A DNA stretch of 64,000 bases from Rhizobium sp. NFR03 (GCF_900111275.1 NZ_FOGR01000003.1:62001-126000); one strand, 5' to 3'. Shown: positions 25,617-35,317, counted from the first letter of the stretch. A program made the numbers and translations. The notes: generated by a model not told the origin, from the letters alone.

Positions 25617-28144
25617 CAGGCTGCTCCCTGCATGTCGCGTGCGCGGGCGCGGGCACGCTTCAGCCGGAACAGGATGAGCACCGGCCCAGCGACATAAATG
25701 GAGGAGAAGGTCGCTACGGCTACCCCGAACATCAAGACGACGGCAAAGGGACGGATCGTATCGCTGCCGAAGAGGCTCAGCGCCGCCAAAGCCAGAAGCG
25801 TCGTCGCACCCGTCAACACGGTGCGCGACAGCGTCTGGTTGATGGCGGTGTCGATCAGGATTGGCAGAGGCATGCGCGGGAACCGGTTCAGGTTCTCACG
25901 GATACGGTCATAGACGATGACGGTGTCGTTCAGCGAATAGCCGACGATGGTCAACAGCGCTGCCACGCTCGTCAGATTGAACTCCATGCCGGTCACGACG
26001 AAAAGCCCGATCGTCAGAATGACGTCGTGCAGTGTTGCGACAATGGCGCCCGCAGCGAACTGCCATTCGTAGCGAGCCCAGATGTAGAGAAGAATGCCAA
26101 GCAGCGAGATGGCGACACCGATCGAGGCGGAACGCGTGAGGGTTTCCGAGACCGTGGGACCGACGACCTCGACACGACGGAGTTCGTAAGCACTGTCGAG
26201 CTCGTCGCGAATGAGAATAACGGCCGTCTGCTCGGCGTTCTCCCCGCCATCGCGGGACTGAACGCGGATGACGGCATCACGTGGCGAACCATAGGGTTCG
26301 ACCGCGATGTCCCCGAGATTGAGCTCATCGAGACGCGCGCGAATATCGCCAATATTGGCATTGCCCTCGCGTGCCTGGACCTCGATGACCGAACCGCCCG
26401 AGAAGTCGATACCGAGATTGATGCCGAACAGACCGAAGAGCACGACGGTGAGGATCGAAAGGGCTGCCGTGACCGAGAAAACGTAGCGGCGCGCCGCCAT
26501 GAAGCGGAACGAGAGGTGATCGAATATCGCCGTCTTGATGCCGCGGGGCAAGCGCTTGCGCGGACGGCGGCGCTGCCATGCCTCCAGCATCACGCGGGTC
26601 AGTGTGAAGGCTGTGAAGAGCGTAGTGACGATACCGATGGCGAGCGTGACGGCAAAGCCGCGAATAGAGCCGCTGCCAAGATAAAGGAGAATGATCGCGG
26701 CGATCAACGTGGTGATATTGGCGTCCACAATAGCGCCGAAGGCGCGGGCGAAGCCGAGCTGGATCGCCTGGCGGAAGTCGCGGCCGGCGGCTGCCTCCTC
26801 GCGGAAGCGCTCGAAAATGAGAACGTTGGAGTCCACCGCCATGCCGATCGTCAGCACGATGCCAGCGAGCCCGGGGAGCGTCAGCGGCAAGCCGGTCGCG
26901 GTGAGAACGGCGACGATCATGACCACATTGAGCACGACCGCGATGCTGGCCACGACGCCGAAGCGTCCATAGAAGCCGACCATGAAGGCGATGATGACGA
27001 CCGTGCCGACTGCGCCGGCGATCAGCATGGAATCGATACTGTCGGAACCGCGGCCTGCGCCGATCGTGCGCTCCTCGGCAACAGAGATCGATGCCGGGAG
27101 GGCGCCGGCCCGCAGGACCAGGGCGAGATCCTGAGCGCCCTCGGGCGTCATATCGGCGGCAAGCCGCATGCGGCCGTCGGTAACGGCGTCGCGAATAAGA
27201 GGCGTCGCAATGACTGCTCCGTCGAGAACAACGGCCATGGTGGTACCGGCAACCACCTTGGTGGCCTCTGCAAAGCGGCGCGCACCATCCTCGGTGAAAA
27301 CAAGATCGACCACCGGCGCGCCATTCTGCGCGTCCGTCGTGGCTGTCGCGTCCGCGATATCCGCCGTTGTCACCACAGGCTGGCGGCGTACGAGCGTGGC
27401 AACCGGCGGATCTTCCGCAGAATAAAGAACCTCGGAGCCTGCCGGCGGCGCGCCGGTCACGGCTTGCTCGACGGTCGAGGACATATCGGCGATGCGGAAG
27501 GAGAATTCCCCGCCCTGCCCCAAAACCGTCTTCAGCTGTTCGGAATCGTAAAGCCCCGGAACCTGCACGACGATTCGGTCGGCGCCCTGACGCCCCAGGC
27601 GCGGTGCAACCACGCCAAGTTCCACGAGGCGCCGTTCAAGCACGGCGATGCTGTCGGTGACCGCATCCGCAAGGCGTGCATCGATGCCTTCTGCCGTCAG
27701 AGCAAGCCGCGACTGGCCATCGGACGTGCCGACGAAGCGCAGCTCGCTGACGGCCTTGCTGCCGCGGCCGCGATCGACAGCGCCGGTGAGCGGCGCCATG
27801 ACTTGCGGCAGGCTTTCCGCCTTTGCAGCATCCTGAAGAGAGAAAGTGATTTCCTCACCCGTCCCTGAAAGATCGGTGTAGGCGAGATTGGCATTGCGCA
27901 GCTGTGCCGCGACGGCATCGGTTGCGGCTTGCAGGCGCGTATGCGTTACATCATCGCGCTCCACTTTGAGCACGATCCGCGAGCCACCGGAAAGATCCAG
28001 CCCAAGCGCAACCTGGCGGGCTGGAACCCAGTCCGGCAGGCTATCGAGAAGCGAACGTGGCAACACGTTCGGCAGGGCCACGACGAGGCTCGCGAGAACG
28101 ACGAGCCATACGAGGATAGTTCCCCAGCGTGAGGTTTGCGGCAT
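25616..28144 (-). CDS. secDF: Fused protein-export translocase subunit SecDF
   Basis: This 842-residue inner-membrane protein is a fusion of SecD (about 1-520) and SecF (about 535-842). It uses the proton gradient to pull proteins through SecYEG. SecD features include LGLDLSGGSRIVL, the large periplasmic P1 region and GAVGTVVIIAFM; the SecF half has GINLGIDFSGGSVIEV and SLNDTVIVYDRIREN. About twelve membrane segments are expected. It lies 61 bases after yajC and overlaps the following NDUFAF3-like gene. Confidence 0.96.
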   Translation of the reverse strand: MPQTSRWGTILVWLVVLASLVVALPNVLPRSLLDSLPDWVPARQVALGLDLSGGSRIVLKVERDDVTHTRLQAATDAVAAQLRNANLAYTDLSGTGEEITFSLQDAAKAESLPQVMAPLTGAVDRGRGSKAVSELRFVGTSDGQSRLALTAEGIDARLADAVTDSIAVLERRLVELGVVAPRLGRQGADRIVVQVPGLYDSEQLKTVLGQGGEFSFRIADMSSTVEQAVTGAPPAGSEVLYSAEDPPVATLVRRQPVVTTADIADATATTDAQNGAPVVDLVFTEDGARRFAEATKVVAGTTMAVVLDGAVIATPLIRDAVTDGRMRLAADMTPEGAQDLALVLRAGALPASISVAEERTIGAGRGSDSIDSMLIAGAVGTVVIIAFMVGFYGRFGVVASIAVVLNVVMIVAVLTATGLPLTLPGLAGIVLTIGMAVDSNVLIFERFREEAAAGRDFRQAIQLGFARAFGAIVDANITTLIAAIILLYLGSGSIRGFAVTLAIGIVTTLFTAFTLTRVMLEAWQRRRPRKRLPRGIKTAIFDHLSFRFMAARRYVFSVTAALSILTVVLFGLFGINLGIDFSGGSVIEVQAREGNANIGDIRARLDELNLGDIAVEPYGSPRDAVIRVQSRDGGENAEQTAVILIRDELDSAYELRRVEVVGPTVSETLTRSASIGVAISLLGILLYIWARYEWQFAAGAIVATLHDVILTIGLFVVTGMEFNLTSVAALLTIVGYSLNDTVIVYDRIRENLNRFPRMPLPILIDTAINQTLSRTVLTGATTLLALAALSLFGSDTIRPFAVVLMFGVAVATFSSIYVAGPVLILFRLKRARARARDMQGAA

Positions 28145-28205
28145 GACGCTCCCGGCGCTTCGCAGTGGATCGATCGGATCGTCGTCTCTTGCCGCAAGCG
28201 GCCCG

Positions 28206-28541
28206 TTATTCCTTGACGGGCTCGCCCTTGACGCGGACTTCGGTCACACCACTCCGTACCACACGAATCTTGATGCCGTCAGCAATTTCCACTTCGAGTT
28301 CACCGTCATCGATGACCTTCGTAACCTTGCCGACGATGCCGCCGCCGGTGACGACCTGATCGCCACGGCGGATGTTCTTCAGCAGTTCCTCACGACGCTT
28401 CAAGGCCGTGCGCTGCGGACGGATGATCAGGAAGTACATCACGACGAAGATCAGCAGGAACGGCAGGATGGACATGAGAATGTCCGCGCTGCCGGCGCCG
28501 GTTGCACCTGGCGTCTGCGCGAAAGCTTCCGTAATGAACAT
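28206..28541 (-). CDS. yajC: Preprotein translocase subunit YajC
   Basis: This 111-residue protein has one membrane segment (about 22-40, LPFLLIFVVMYFLIIRPQ) followed by the basic QRTALKRREELLKNI stretch and GDQVVTGGGIVGKV. This is the standard YajC pattern. It is a partner of SecDF in the Sec holotranslocon and the first gene of the operon running to 24337. Confidence 0.94.
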   Translation of the reverse strand: MFITEAFAQTPGATGAGSADILMSILPFLLIFVVMYFLIIRPQRTALKRREELLKNIRRGDQVVTGGGIVGKVTKVIDDGELEVEIADGIKIRVVRSGVTEVRVKGEPVKE

Positions 28542-28784
28542 CGATCACTCCTCAAATAACAACAATTGCAGCCGGTGGGCGGAACGCCCTATCGCGGAAT
28601 GGCCGCACTATAAGAATGGCCGCTGCGATTGCAACGCGCCGAACCCTGCCTCTCGCATAGTTTATCCTGCCGCAGAAGGACTTTTCGGCCGTCGAGTGAC
28701 CTTTCCCCAGACTAAGACGCGTGTTAGCGCAGCCGATACAGGTGCGGGCGCGCCTGACAGTACAGCGGAGAAGAGGAGACCGAC

Positions 28785-29678
28785 ATGAGCGAAGCGACAA
28801 TCGAACGGCTGATGGAAGAGGTTCGACGGCTGTCTGCGGCGGTCGAGCGCATTGCCGGCCCCGCACCCGCGGTGAACGATCTCGACGCGGCGGAGTGCTT
28901 CGTCTGGGCGCCTTCGCGAAGCCACCTGCAGCCTGTCGCGCGACCGAACCGCATCGACCTCGCCCTCATCCAGAGCGTCGATCATGTCAGGGACATCCTT
29001 CTCGACAATACGCTGCGGTTTGCAGAAGGTTTTCCAGCGAACAACGTCCTTCTCTGGGGCGCGCGGGGTATGGGCAAGTCTTCGCTCGTGAAATCCGTTC
29101 ATGCTGCCGTCATCCAGCGGACGGGTGTTGCGCTGAAGCTGGTGGAAGTGCATCGCGAGGATATCGCCACCCTGCCCCAGCTGATGGATATCCTTAAAGC
29201 CTCATCCGCTTCCTTCATCGTCTTTTGCGATGACCTGTCGTTCGACCATGACGACACGTCGTATAAGTCGCTCAAAGCCGTGCTGGATGGCGGCATCGAA
29301 GGACGTCCGGGCAATGTGCTTCTCTACGCGACCTCGAACCGCCGCCACCTGCTGCCTCGCGACATGATGGAGAACGAGCGCTCGACGGCAATCAACCCTT
29401 CGGAGGCGGTGGAGGAAAAAGTTTCGTTGTCAGATCGCTTCGGCCTGTGGCTGGGCTTCTACAAGTGCAGCCAGGAAGACTATCTCGCAATGATAGATGC
29501 CTATGCGCAGCATTTCGCGATCGCTATTTCCCGGACAGACCTCCATGCGCAGGCGCTCGAATGGAGCACGACGCGTGGAGGGCGTTCGGGTCGCGTTGCC
29601 TGGCAATTCATTCAGGACCTTGCAGGACGCACCCGCACGCGGATCGGGGACTGCGAAAGCAGTGCCTCGACGCAGTAG
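28785..29678 (+). CDS. DUF815 family AAA-type ATPase
   Basis: This 297-residue protein has a Walker A motif GARGMGKSS (92-100), a Walker B motif FIVFCDDLS (about 144-152) and a sensor-like YATSNRRHLLP stretch. The N-terminal 30 residues form a short coiled region. DUF815 proteins are stand-alone AAA-type ATPases of unknown substrate, widely conserved. A good ribosome-binding site (GAGGAGA) precedes ATG 28785. The gene is divergent from yajC and convergent with the LysM/LytM lipoprotein gene. Confidence 0.88.
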   Translation: MSEATIERLMEEVRRLSAAVERIAGPAPAVNDLDAAECFVWAPSRSHLQPVARPNRIDLALIQSVDHVRDILLDNTLRFAEGFPANNVLLWGARGMGKSSLVKSVHAAVIQRTGVALKLVEVHREDIATLPQLMDILKASSASFIVFCDDLSFDHDDTSYKSLKAVLDGGIEGRPGNVLLYATSNRRHLLPRDMMENERSTAINPSEAVEEKVSLSDRFGLWLGFYKCSQEDYLAMIDAYAQHFAIAISRTDLHAQALEWSTTRGGRSGRVAWQFIQDLAGRTRTRIGDCESSASTQ

Positions 29679-29694
29679 GCGCGCCGCCCCGAAC

Positions 29695-29726
29695 AGCAAA
29701 AACCCCGGCATGCCGGGGTTTTTGCT
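29695..29726. terminator. Symmetric bidirectional terminator
   Basis: This is a perfect 32-base palindrome built of A-run, CCCCGGCA/TGCCGGGG core and T-run. It lies between the DUF815 gene (ends 29678) and the convergent LysM/LytM gene (ends 29754), so it should stop transcription from both sides. Confidence 0.9.
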
Positions 29727-29753
29727 CATTCGCATTCGCTGGCCGGATACCTA

Positions 29754-31328
29754 CTATTCCAGGTAGGTTGCCGGATTGACGGCCGTCGCATTCTTGCGGA
29801 CTTCGAAGTGCACCTGAGGCTGGCTTGCGGTGCCGCTCATGCCGGACGCTGCGAGTGTCTGCCCGCGCTGGATCTTCTGGCCGCGCTGGACCTTCAGCTC
29901 CGAAGCGTTGCCATAGACCGTGACAGTGCCGTCGTCGTGGCGCACGAGGACCGCGTTTCCGAGTTCCTTGAGGCTGCTGCCGGAATAGATGACCACACCG
30001 TTTTCGGCTGCCTTGATCGGCGTTCCCTCAGGTACCGAGATGTTGATGCCGTCATTGCGGTTGCCTTCGACATTGGCGCCGTAACCGGCGACGACGGCAC
30101 CGCGGACCGGCCAGCGATACTTGCTGATCCCGGTGGCCTTGGGAGCGTCCGAACCATCGTCCTTGGCGGCGACTTCGTTGACCGACTGCTTTGCCACGGC
30201 CGGCGTATATTCCGTCGGCTTCGTGACTTCGGCCTTTGCCTGCTCCACCTTCGCCGTCTTCGGCTCGGCCTTCGGGGCAACACCCTTCGGAGCGACGGAT
30301 GCCGTGGTCACCTCATCCGTGCCGGGCTGGGTGGCATTCCGGGCAACCGATGCCGTCTTCGGGAGCTTCAAAGCCTGACCGACACGAATGGCGCCGCTCG
30401 TCAGGCCGTTTTCCGCGCGAAGCTGATCGACGGAGACGCCGTTTGCCTTCGCGATACGATTTAGCGAATCGCCAGCCTTGACCGTGTATGTACCGGCCTT
30501 GTCGCCCTCACCAGCCACCGGCTGCTTGCCGGCAGTGGTACCGTTCGCGGTCGAGCCCTTTTCGCGGCTCTGCGTCTGCGTCGGCAGGATGGCAACGTCG
30601 CGGTTTTCCGGCAGAACAGGCTTGTTCTTCTGCTTGTCGACATCGAGAGCCGTCGCAGCCTGGGAAGCCGACGCCTTGGCAGCGCTACCGGCTGCTCCAT
30701 AGGTGGGGATCAGAATGCGCTGACCCGGCTCGGCGTCGGAGCCGCGCTTCAGGCCGTTTGCCTTCAGAATTTCCTTTTCCGGCACACCGAAGCGGGTTGC
30801 AAGCGATGCCGTCGTATCACCCTGACGCATCAGCACGGCCGGCGCATTGACGGTAGACCAGCCGCTGGATGTACGAACAGTCGCCGTGTTGACCGGATCC
30901 GGCGCAGCCAGTGCGGGCGTCCTTGGGCGTGCAGAAGACGTTTCCGACGGAAAGGGCTGAGCGCTCGGGCGACGGGTCGGTTCGGCCGTCGGTTCAGCAA
31001 GCGTCGTGCGCTGAACGTTCATCGGCGTCGAGGCAACACGTGTGCGAGACACGGGCGTCACATTGACCGGGTCGGGGAAAGACTGACTGACCGCCGCCTG
31101 ACGGGTGTTCGACATCGGCGGCATGTTGCCGCTACCGTCGAGATCTCCGCGCGGAACCGGCACCGAAGCGCTGGGAATGGAATTGGTCGTCAGGTCGGAC
31201 GAGCGCGAAAACAAGCCTCCGAACCGGGACGAGTCCGAACTGCAGCCACTCGCCGCGCTCGCCAGGAGAACGGCCACTCCCAGACGGATGACCGATTTAT
31301 GAACAGATGACGATACACTCAAACGCAT
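29754..31328 (-). CDS. LysM lipoprotein with degenerate LytM (M23) domain, NlpD/DipM-like
   Basis: This 524-residue lipoprotein has lipobox ASGC (Cys29), a low-complexity linker, LysM domain 1 (about 167-209), LysM domain 2 (about 280-323), a Lys/Ala-rich linker and a C-terminal M23/LytM domain (about 404-524). The zinc-site residues are mostly replaced: N425 and N429 where HxxxD would stand, N474 in place of the YxH histidine and Q505 for the first His of HxH; only His507 remains. Such domains, as in NlpD, EnvC or DipM, activate amidases rather than cut peptidoglycan. The likely role is septal peptidoglycan splitting in cell division. It has no close operon partner. Confidence 0.87.
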   Translation of the reverse strand: MRLSVSSSVHKSVIRLGVAVLLASAASGCSSDSSRFGGLFSRSSDLTTNSIPSASVPVPRGDLDGSGNMPPMSNTRQAAVSQSFPDPVNVTPVSRTRVASTPMNVQRTTLAEPTAEPTRRPSAQPFPSETSSARPRTPALAAPDPVNTATVRTSSGWSTVNAPAVLMRQGDTTASLATRFGVPEKEILKANGLKRGSDAEPGQRILIPTYGAAGSAAKASASQAATALDVDKQKNKPVLPENRDVAILPTQTQSREKGSTANGTTAGKQPVAGEGDKAGTYTVKAGDSLNRIAKANGVSVDQLRAENGLTSGAIRVGQALKLPKTASVARNATQPGTDEVTTASVAPKGVAPKAEPKTAKVEQAKAEVTKPTEYTPAVAKQSVNEVAAKDDGSDAPKATGISKYRWPVRGAVVAGYGANVEGNRNDGINISVPEGTPIKAAENGVVIYSGSSLKELGNAVLVRHDDGTVTVYGNASELKVQRGQKIQRGQTLAASGMSGTASQPQVHFEVRKNATAVNPATYLE

Positions 31329-31467
31329 GACGCTTACCTACTTGGAACATAGCCCCGATGTAGGTTTATTAAAACGTATTAGAGTTACCGGCGGGTTAAG
31401 ACCCGGTCATCCTTTATGGTTTTAACCTCGCCCATGACGATTGCCATCTGCGGAATCCACAGGCGGA

Positions 31468-32124
31468 TCAAAAGCTTTCGCGGTAAAAACGCTCGATTTC
31501 CGAATGCTCGGCGCGGCTCTGGGTAACGTCCTCGTAAGAAACCGAGCCACTATCCCAACCGAACATGTCGCCGGTGATCATCACACCCGGCGCATCGCCG
31601 GCCTGATCAGACGGTGTCGGCTTCTCGCCATCCAGGAGCACATCGACAAGCGTTTGGAACCCGCCAACCGTATCAATCCCGGACTCATCCTCGTACTCCA
31701 TGGAACGCAGCCCGGCGACGGCGGCGTCGCGGGTACCGAAATAGCGCAGGCTATCCTGATCGTCCGGGCGCAGGTTGTCGTAATAGTCGATGAAGCCGCG
31801 GTAATAGGCCTTGTAGTCGCCGGTCTCGCCGTATTTTCCGAAAGCCTGATACTCGCGCGCGGCAAGCTGAGGGGAAAGTTTGTTGTTCCACTCGTCGCGT
31901 GTCAGCGGCGGATATTTCTCCTGTGCACGCTTCGTTCGCGAGAGGAAAAGCAACGTTTCCGCAGAAAGGGAGACGCGGGAGGACGGATCGTAATTGCCGC
32001 TGATGACGGCAGTGGGCGCCGATGCTTCACGGCTATCGACATCCGGCCGAACCTGGGGACGCGCGCCACGCTGTCCCGTATCATTGGTCGCGGTGATCGT
32101 CTTGCCTGCAATCTGCATGGACAT
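31468..32124 (-). CDS. Hypothetical protein, 218 residues
   Basis: I do not recognise this protein. It has no signal peptide or membrane segment. The N-terminal 50 residues look disordered. The middle (about 60-140) is rich in aromatic and charged residues (AAREYQAFGKYGETGDYKAY, YRGFIDYYDN), and the C-terminus is acidic. It lies between the LysM/LytM lipoprotein gene and pcm on the same strand, with gaps of 139 and 269 bases, so it probably has its own promoter. Secreted or structural roles are only speculation. An alternative start is the ATG two codons downstream. Confidence 0.6.
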   Translation of the reverse strand: MSMQIAGKTITATNDTGQRGARPQVRPDVDSREASAPTAVISGNYDPSSRVSLSAETLLFLSRTKRAQEKYPPLTRDEWNNKLSPQLAAREYQAFGKYGETGDYKAYYRGFIDYYDNLRPDDQDSLRYFGTRDAAVAGLRSMEYEDESGIDTVGGFQTLVDVLLDGEKPTPSDQAGDAPGVMITGDMFGWDSGSVSYEDVTQSRAEHSEIERFYRESF

Positions 32125-32393
32125 GCTCCTTCCGCCTCAACGCCTTGGGAGCCTGCACCTCTGCAAAGCTCTGTGAGGTCTGCTTTGGGTTAGATCCCGA
32201 GGCTTGCACGAGGCTGGAGCAGGTTAACGCCCGGTTAACCCTTTGAAATAGCGGAAGTCTGATAAAGGTTTCCCGAATAGACGGAGCTGCCACACCGCTC
32301 ACGCTGAAGGAATTTGAGTGATTCCAGGAGAGCACCGAGATAATGACGCGTCTCGTTGTCACAAGAACCCGAAATGCCTTGGCGCAACAGGCC

Positions 32394-33047
32394 TTAGAGG
32401 AAAGCCGCCATTTTCGGGACGATCGGCAGGTATGGCGCCTCGAACAGATCCTCGCGGTCGAAGCGGCTTCCTGTCCGCGTGAGGCGCACCATACGGCACT
32501 CAGTTTCGCTCACCATGATAGGCACCAGCAGCACACCGCCTGACACAAGGTGATCAGAGAACACGCGCGGCAGGCTGTCGAAAGCTGTCGTCACGAGGAT
32601 ACGGTCGAAGGTTCCCTCTCCGGCGAGGCCTGCATTGCCGTCTGCCTGCCGGACGATGACGTTGCGGATGCCGGCTTTGTCGAGGCTCGCCTGCGCGTTC
32701 GTCACGAGCGTCTTGTAGCGCTCGTAGCTCAGGACACGCTCGGCAATCCGCCCCATGACAGCGGCCGTGAAGCCGCTGCCGGTACCGATCTCCAGAATAC
32801 GCTGCCCAGGCTTGACGCCAAGCGCATGGAGGGCGCGCACCGCAAAGTCGAAACCTTCCATGAAAGACCCGCAATCGAGCGGAACCATACGGGAGGAAAG
32901 CGCCTCCTTCTGGTAGGGTGCAGGCGCAAACAGGGTGCGGGGCGTCTCCTCGACGGCGTTCAGCAGGCCCTTGTTGGTGATGCCTTCCGCGCGGAGACGT
33001 AGCACCAGCGCGGCAAAACCTTCCTGCTCCAGCAATCGCGTCGCCAT
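32394..33047 (-). CDS. pcm: Protein-L-isoaspartate O-methyltransferase
   Basis: This 217-residue SAM-dependent enzyme repairs isoaspartyl residues in aged proteins. Motif I reads ILEIGTGSGFTAAVMG; the N-terminal MATRLLEQEGF, the RTLFAP segment and a C-terminal domain with LFEAPYLPIVP are normal for the family. ATG 33047 is chosen over 33071 because an AGGAGGGG sequence lies at suitable spacing. It follows serS by 59 bases; surE, which I would expect between them in relatives, is absent. Confidence 0.92.
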   Translation of the reverse strand: MATRLLEQEGFAALVLRLRAEGITNKGLLNAVEETPRTLFAPAPYQKEALSSRMVPLDCGSFMEGFDFAVRALHALGVKPGQRILEIGTGSGFTAAVMGRIAERVLSYERYKTLVTNAQASLDKAGIRNVIVRQADGNAGLAGEGTFDRILVTTAFDSLPRVFSDHLVSGGVLLVPIMVSETECRMVRLTRTGSRFDREDLFEAPYLPIVPKMAAFL

Positions 33048-33106
33048 CCACCCGTCCCCCTCCTTCGGCAACGCGGCTCCCGGTCAGGAACCGCGTTACG
33101 CGCGCA

Positions 33107-34390
33107 TCAACGCGCTGCTTCGATCCGCGTCAGTCCGCCCATGTAGGGCTGGAGGACGTCGGGCACGGTCACCGAGCCATCCTCGTTCAGGTAGTTCTCC
33201 ATGACCGCGATCAGCGCGCGGCCAACGGCGGTTCCCGAACCATTCAGCGTATGGACGAATTTCAGTGCCTTGTCGTCTTTCGAGCGGTAACGCGCATTCA
33301 TGCGCCGGCCCTGGAAATCACCGCAGACGGAGCAGGATGAGACCTCGCGGAACGTGTTCTGACCCGGTAGCCAGACTTCGAGATCGTAGGTCTTGCGGGC
33401 ACCAAAGCCCATATCGCCCGTGCAGAGCGTCAGCACCCGGTAGTGCAGGCCTAGACGCTTCAGAACCTCCTCGGCGCAGGCGGTCATCCGCTCGTGCTCG
33501 TCGATAGACGTCTCGGCATCGGTGATCGAAACGAGTTCGCATTTCCAGAACTGGTGCTGGCGCAGCATGCCGCGGGTGTCGCGCCCCGCAGAGCCTGCCT
33601 CCGACCGGAAGGACGGCGTCAGCGCAGTGTAGCGCAGCGGCAGCTTGTCGCCGTCCACGATCTCCTCGCGGACGAGGTTGGTCAGGGTTACCTCGGCTGT
33701 CGGAATCAGCCAGCGGCCGTCCGTCGTGCGAAACAGGTCTTCGGCAAACTTCGGAAGCTGGCCTGTGCCGAACATCGCGTCATCGCGCACCATCAACGGC
33801 GAGGATACTTCCGTATAGCCGTGCTCGCTTGTGTGAAGATCGATCATGAACTGACCGAGCGCCCGCTCCATACGCGCCAGCGGTCCGGTCAACACCGTAA
33901 AGCGGGAGCCGGAAAGCTTGGCGGCGCGCTCGAAATCCATATAGCCAAGCGCTTCGCCTATTTCGAAATGCTCCAGCGCTTTATGGTTCCAGCCGGGACG
34001 CGCGCCAATGGTGCGGGCAACGGTGTTCGCATTCTCGTCCGCGCCGACGGGGACATCGTCCAGCGGAATATTGGGGAGGCGGGACAGGACGTCGAGAAGT
34101 TCCGCATCGATCGACCGCGTCTGGTCTTCGAGCGCCGGCATAGCGGTCTTGAGATCAGCCACCTCGGCCTTGAGGCGATCGGCAAGCTCGGTATTCTTCT
34201 GCGCCATCGCGGCGCCGATTTCCTTCGAGGCGGAATTGCGACGGGACTGAATGTCCTGAAGCGCCTGCACGAGGCCACGCCGTTTCTCGTCCAAGGCGAT
34301 CAGGCTTGCCGCCTGGGCAGGGGCGCTGCGCTTTGCCAGTGCCGCGTCGAGAGCTTCGGGATTATCCCGCACCCATTTGATATCGAGCAT
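33107..34390 (-). CDS. serS: Seryl-tRNA synthetase
   Basis: This 427-residue class II synthetase charges tRNA-Ser. An N-terminal coiled-coil arm (about 30-100) is visible, then motif 2 ([20 protein letters not shown]) and motif 3 ([18 protein letters not shown]). The start [18 protein letters not shown] is standard. It lies between tatC and pcm on the same strand, 108 bases after tatC, and may be part of that operon. Confidence 0.97.
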   Translation of the reverse strand: MLDIKWVRDNPEALDAALAKRSAPAQAASLIALDEKRRGLVQALQDIQSRRNSASKEIGAAMAQKNTELADRLKAEVADLKTAMPALEDQTRSIDAELLDVLSRLPNIPLDDVPVGADENANTVARTIGARPGWNHKALEHFEIGEALGYMDFERAAKLSGSRFTVLTGPLARMERALGQFMIDLHTSEHGYTEVSSPLMVRDDAMFGTGQLPKFAEDLFRTTDGRWLIPTAEVTLTNLVREEIVDGDKLPLRYTALTPSFRSEAGSAGRDTRGMLRQHQFWKCELVSITDAETSIDEHERMTACAEEVLKRLGLHYRVLTLCTGDMGFGARKTYDLEVWLPGQNTFREVSSCSVCGDFQGRRMNARYRSKDDKALKFVHTLNGSGTAVGRALIAVMENYLNEDGSVTVPDVLQPYMGGLTRIEAAR

Positions 34391-34498
34391 CGATCAGTCT
34401 CCGGACGTGAGAGACCCGACATTCCGCAAATGACGCGGACGAAGACGCCAAGGACCTGCCGGGCCACGCAAGGAGACCGCGGGACCTCGTTTGGAGGA

Positions 34499-35317
34499 TC
34501 AATCGGTCTTCTCGTCGGCTTCAGCTAGCTCACGCGACGCCGCATCTCTGGCGCGCTGGCGCTCGATGAGTCGGGCCGTATAGATGGAAATCTCGTAGAG
34601 AATGATCGCGGGGATCGCAAGGCCGATCTGGGAGACGGGATCCGGCGGCGTCAGAATGGCGGCTGCGACGAACGAAATGACGATTGCGTATTTCCGCTTG
34701 GCCGCCAGCGTATCCGCCGTCACGAAACCGACACGCGCCAGAAGCGTGGTGATGACCGGCAGCTGGAAGACAAGCCCGAAGGCGAAGATCAGCGACATGA
34801 TCAGGCTGAGATATTCCGAGACCTTCGGCAGAAGCTGGATCGAGACCTCACCCTGCCCGCCTTCCTGCTGCATGTTCAGGAAGAACCACATGACCATCGG
34901 CGTGAAGAAGAAGTAGACAAGGGCTGCACCGAGCAGGAACAGCAGCGGCGACGCGATGAGAAAGGGAAGGAACGCGGCGCGTTCGTTTTTGTAGAGGCCG
35001 GGCGCGACGAACTTGTAGAGCTGCGTCGCGATCATCGGGAATGCGATGACCAGTGCACCGAACATCGCCACTTTGATCTGGGTGAAGAAAAACTCCTGCG
35101 GCGCCGTGTAGATCAGCCCCGCCGCACGGTGATCGAGACCTGCCCAGGACACGGCCCATTTATAGGGCTGCACGAGAACATTGAAAATCTGCTTTGCAAA
35201 GAAGAAGCACACCAGAAAGGCAACGAAGAAAGCGCCCACGGCCCAGATCAGGCGGGTCCGCAGTTCAATGAGATGGTCGAGAAGCGGCTGGGGCTTGTCT
35301 TCGATATCGGCGCTCAT
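34499..35317 (-). CDS. tatC: Sec-independent protein translocase TatC
   Basis: This 272-residue polytopic protein with six expected membrane segments recognises twin-arginine signal peptides. The motif KPQPLLDHLIELRTRL lies near the N-terminus, with conserved LYKFVAPGLYKNERAAFLPF and ILTPPDPVSQIGLAIPAIIL. The start overlaps the end of tatB by four bases (ATGA), indicating coupling. Confidence 0.97.
   Translation of the reverse strand: MSADIEDKPQPLLDHLIELRTRLIWAVGAFFVAFLVCFFFAKQIFNVLVQPYKWAVSWAGLDHRAAGLIYTAPQEFFFTQIKVAMFGALVIAFPMIATQLYKFVAPGLYKNERAAFLPFLIASPLLFLLGAALVYFFFTPMVMWFFLNMQQEGGQGEVSIQLLPKVSEYLSLIMSLIFAFGLVFQLPVITTLLARVGFVTADTLAAKRKYAIVISFVAAAILTPPDPVSQIGLAIPAIILYEISIYTARLIERQRARDAASRELAEADEKTD

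Noticed and set aside
26027-27868. Plus-strand frame of 613 codons
   Set aside because: It is antisense to secDF and has a composition typical of a shadow frame.
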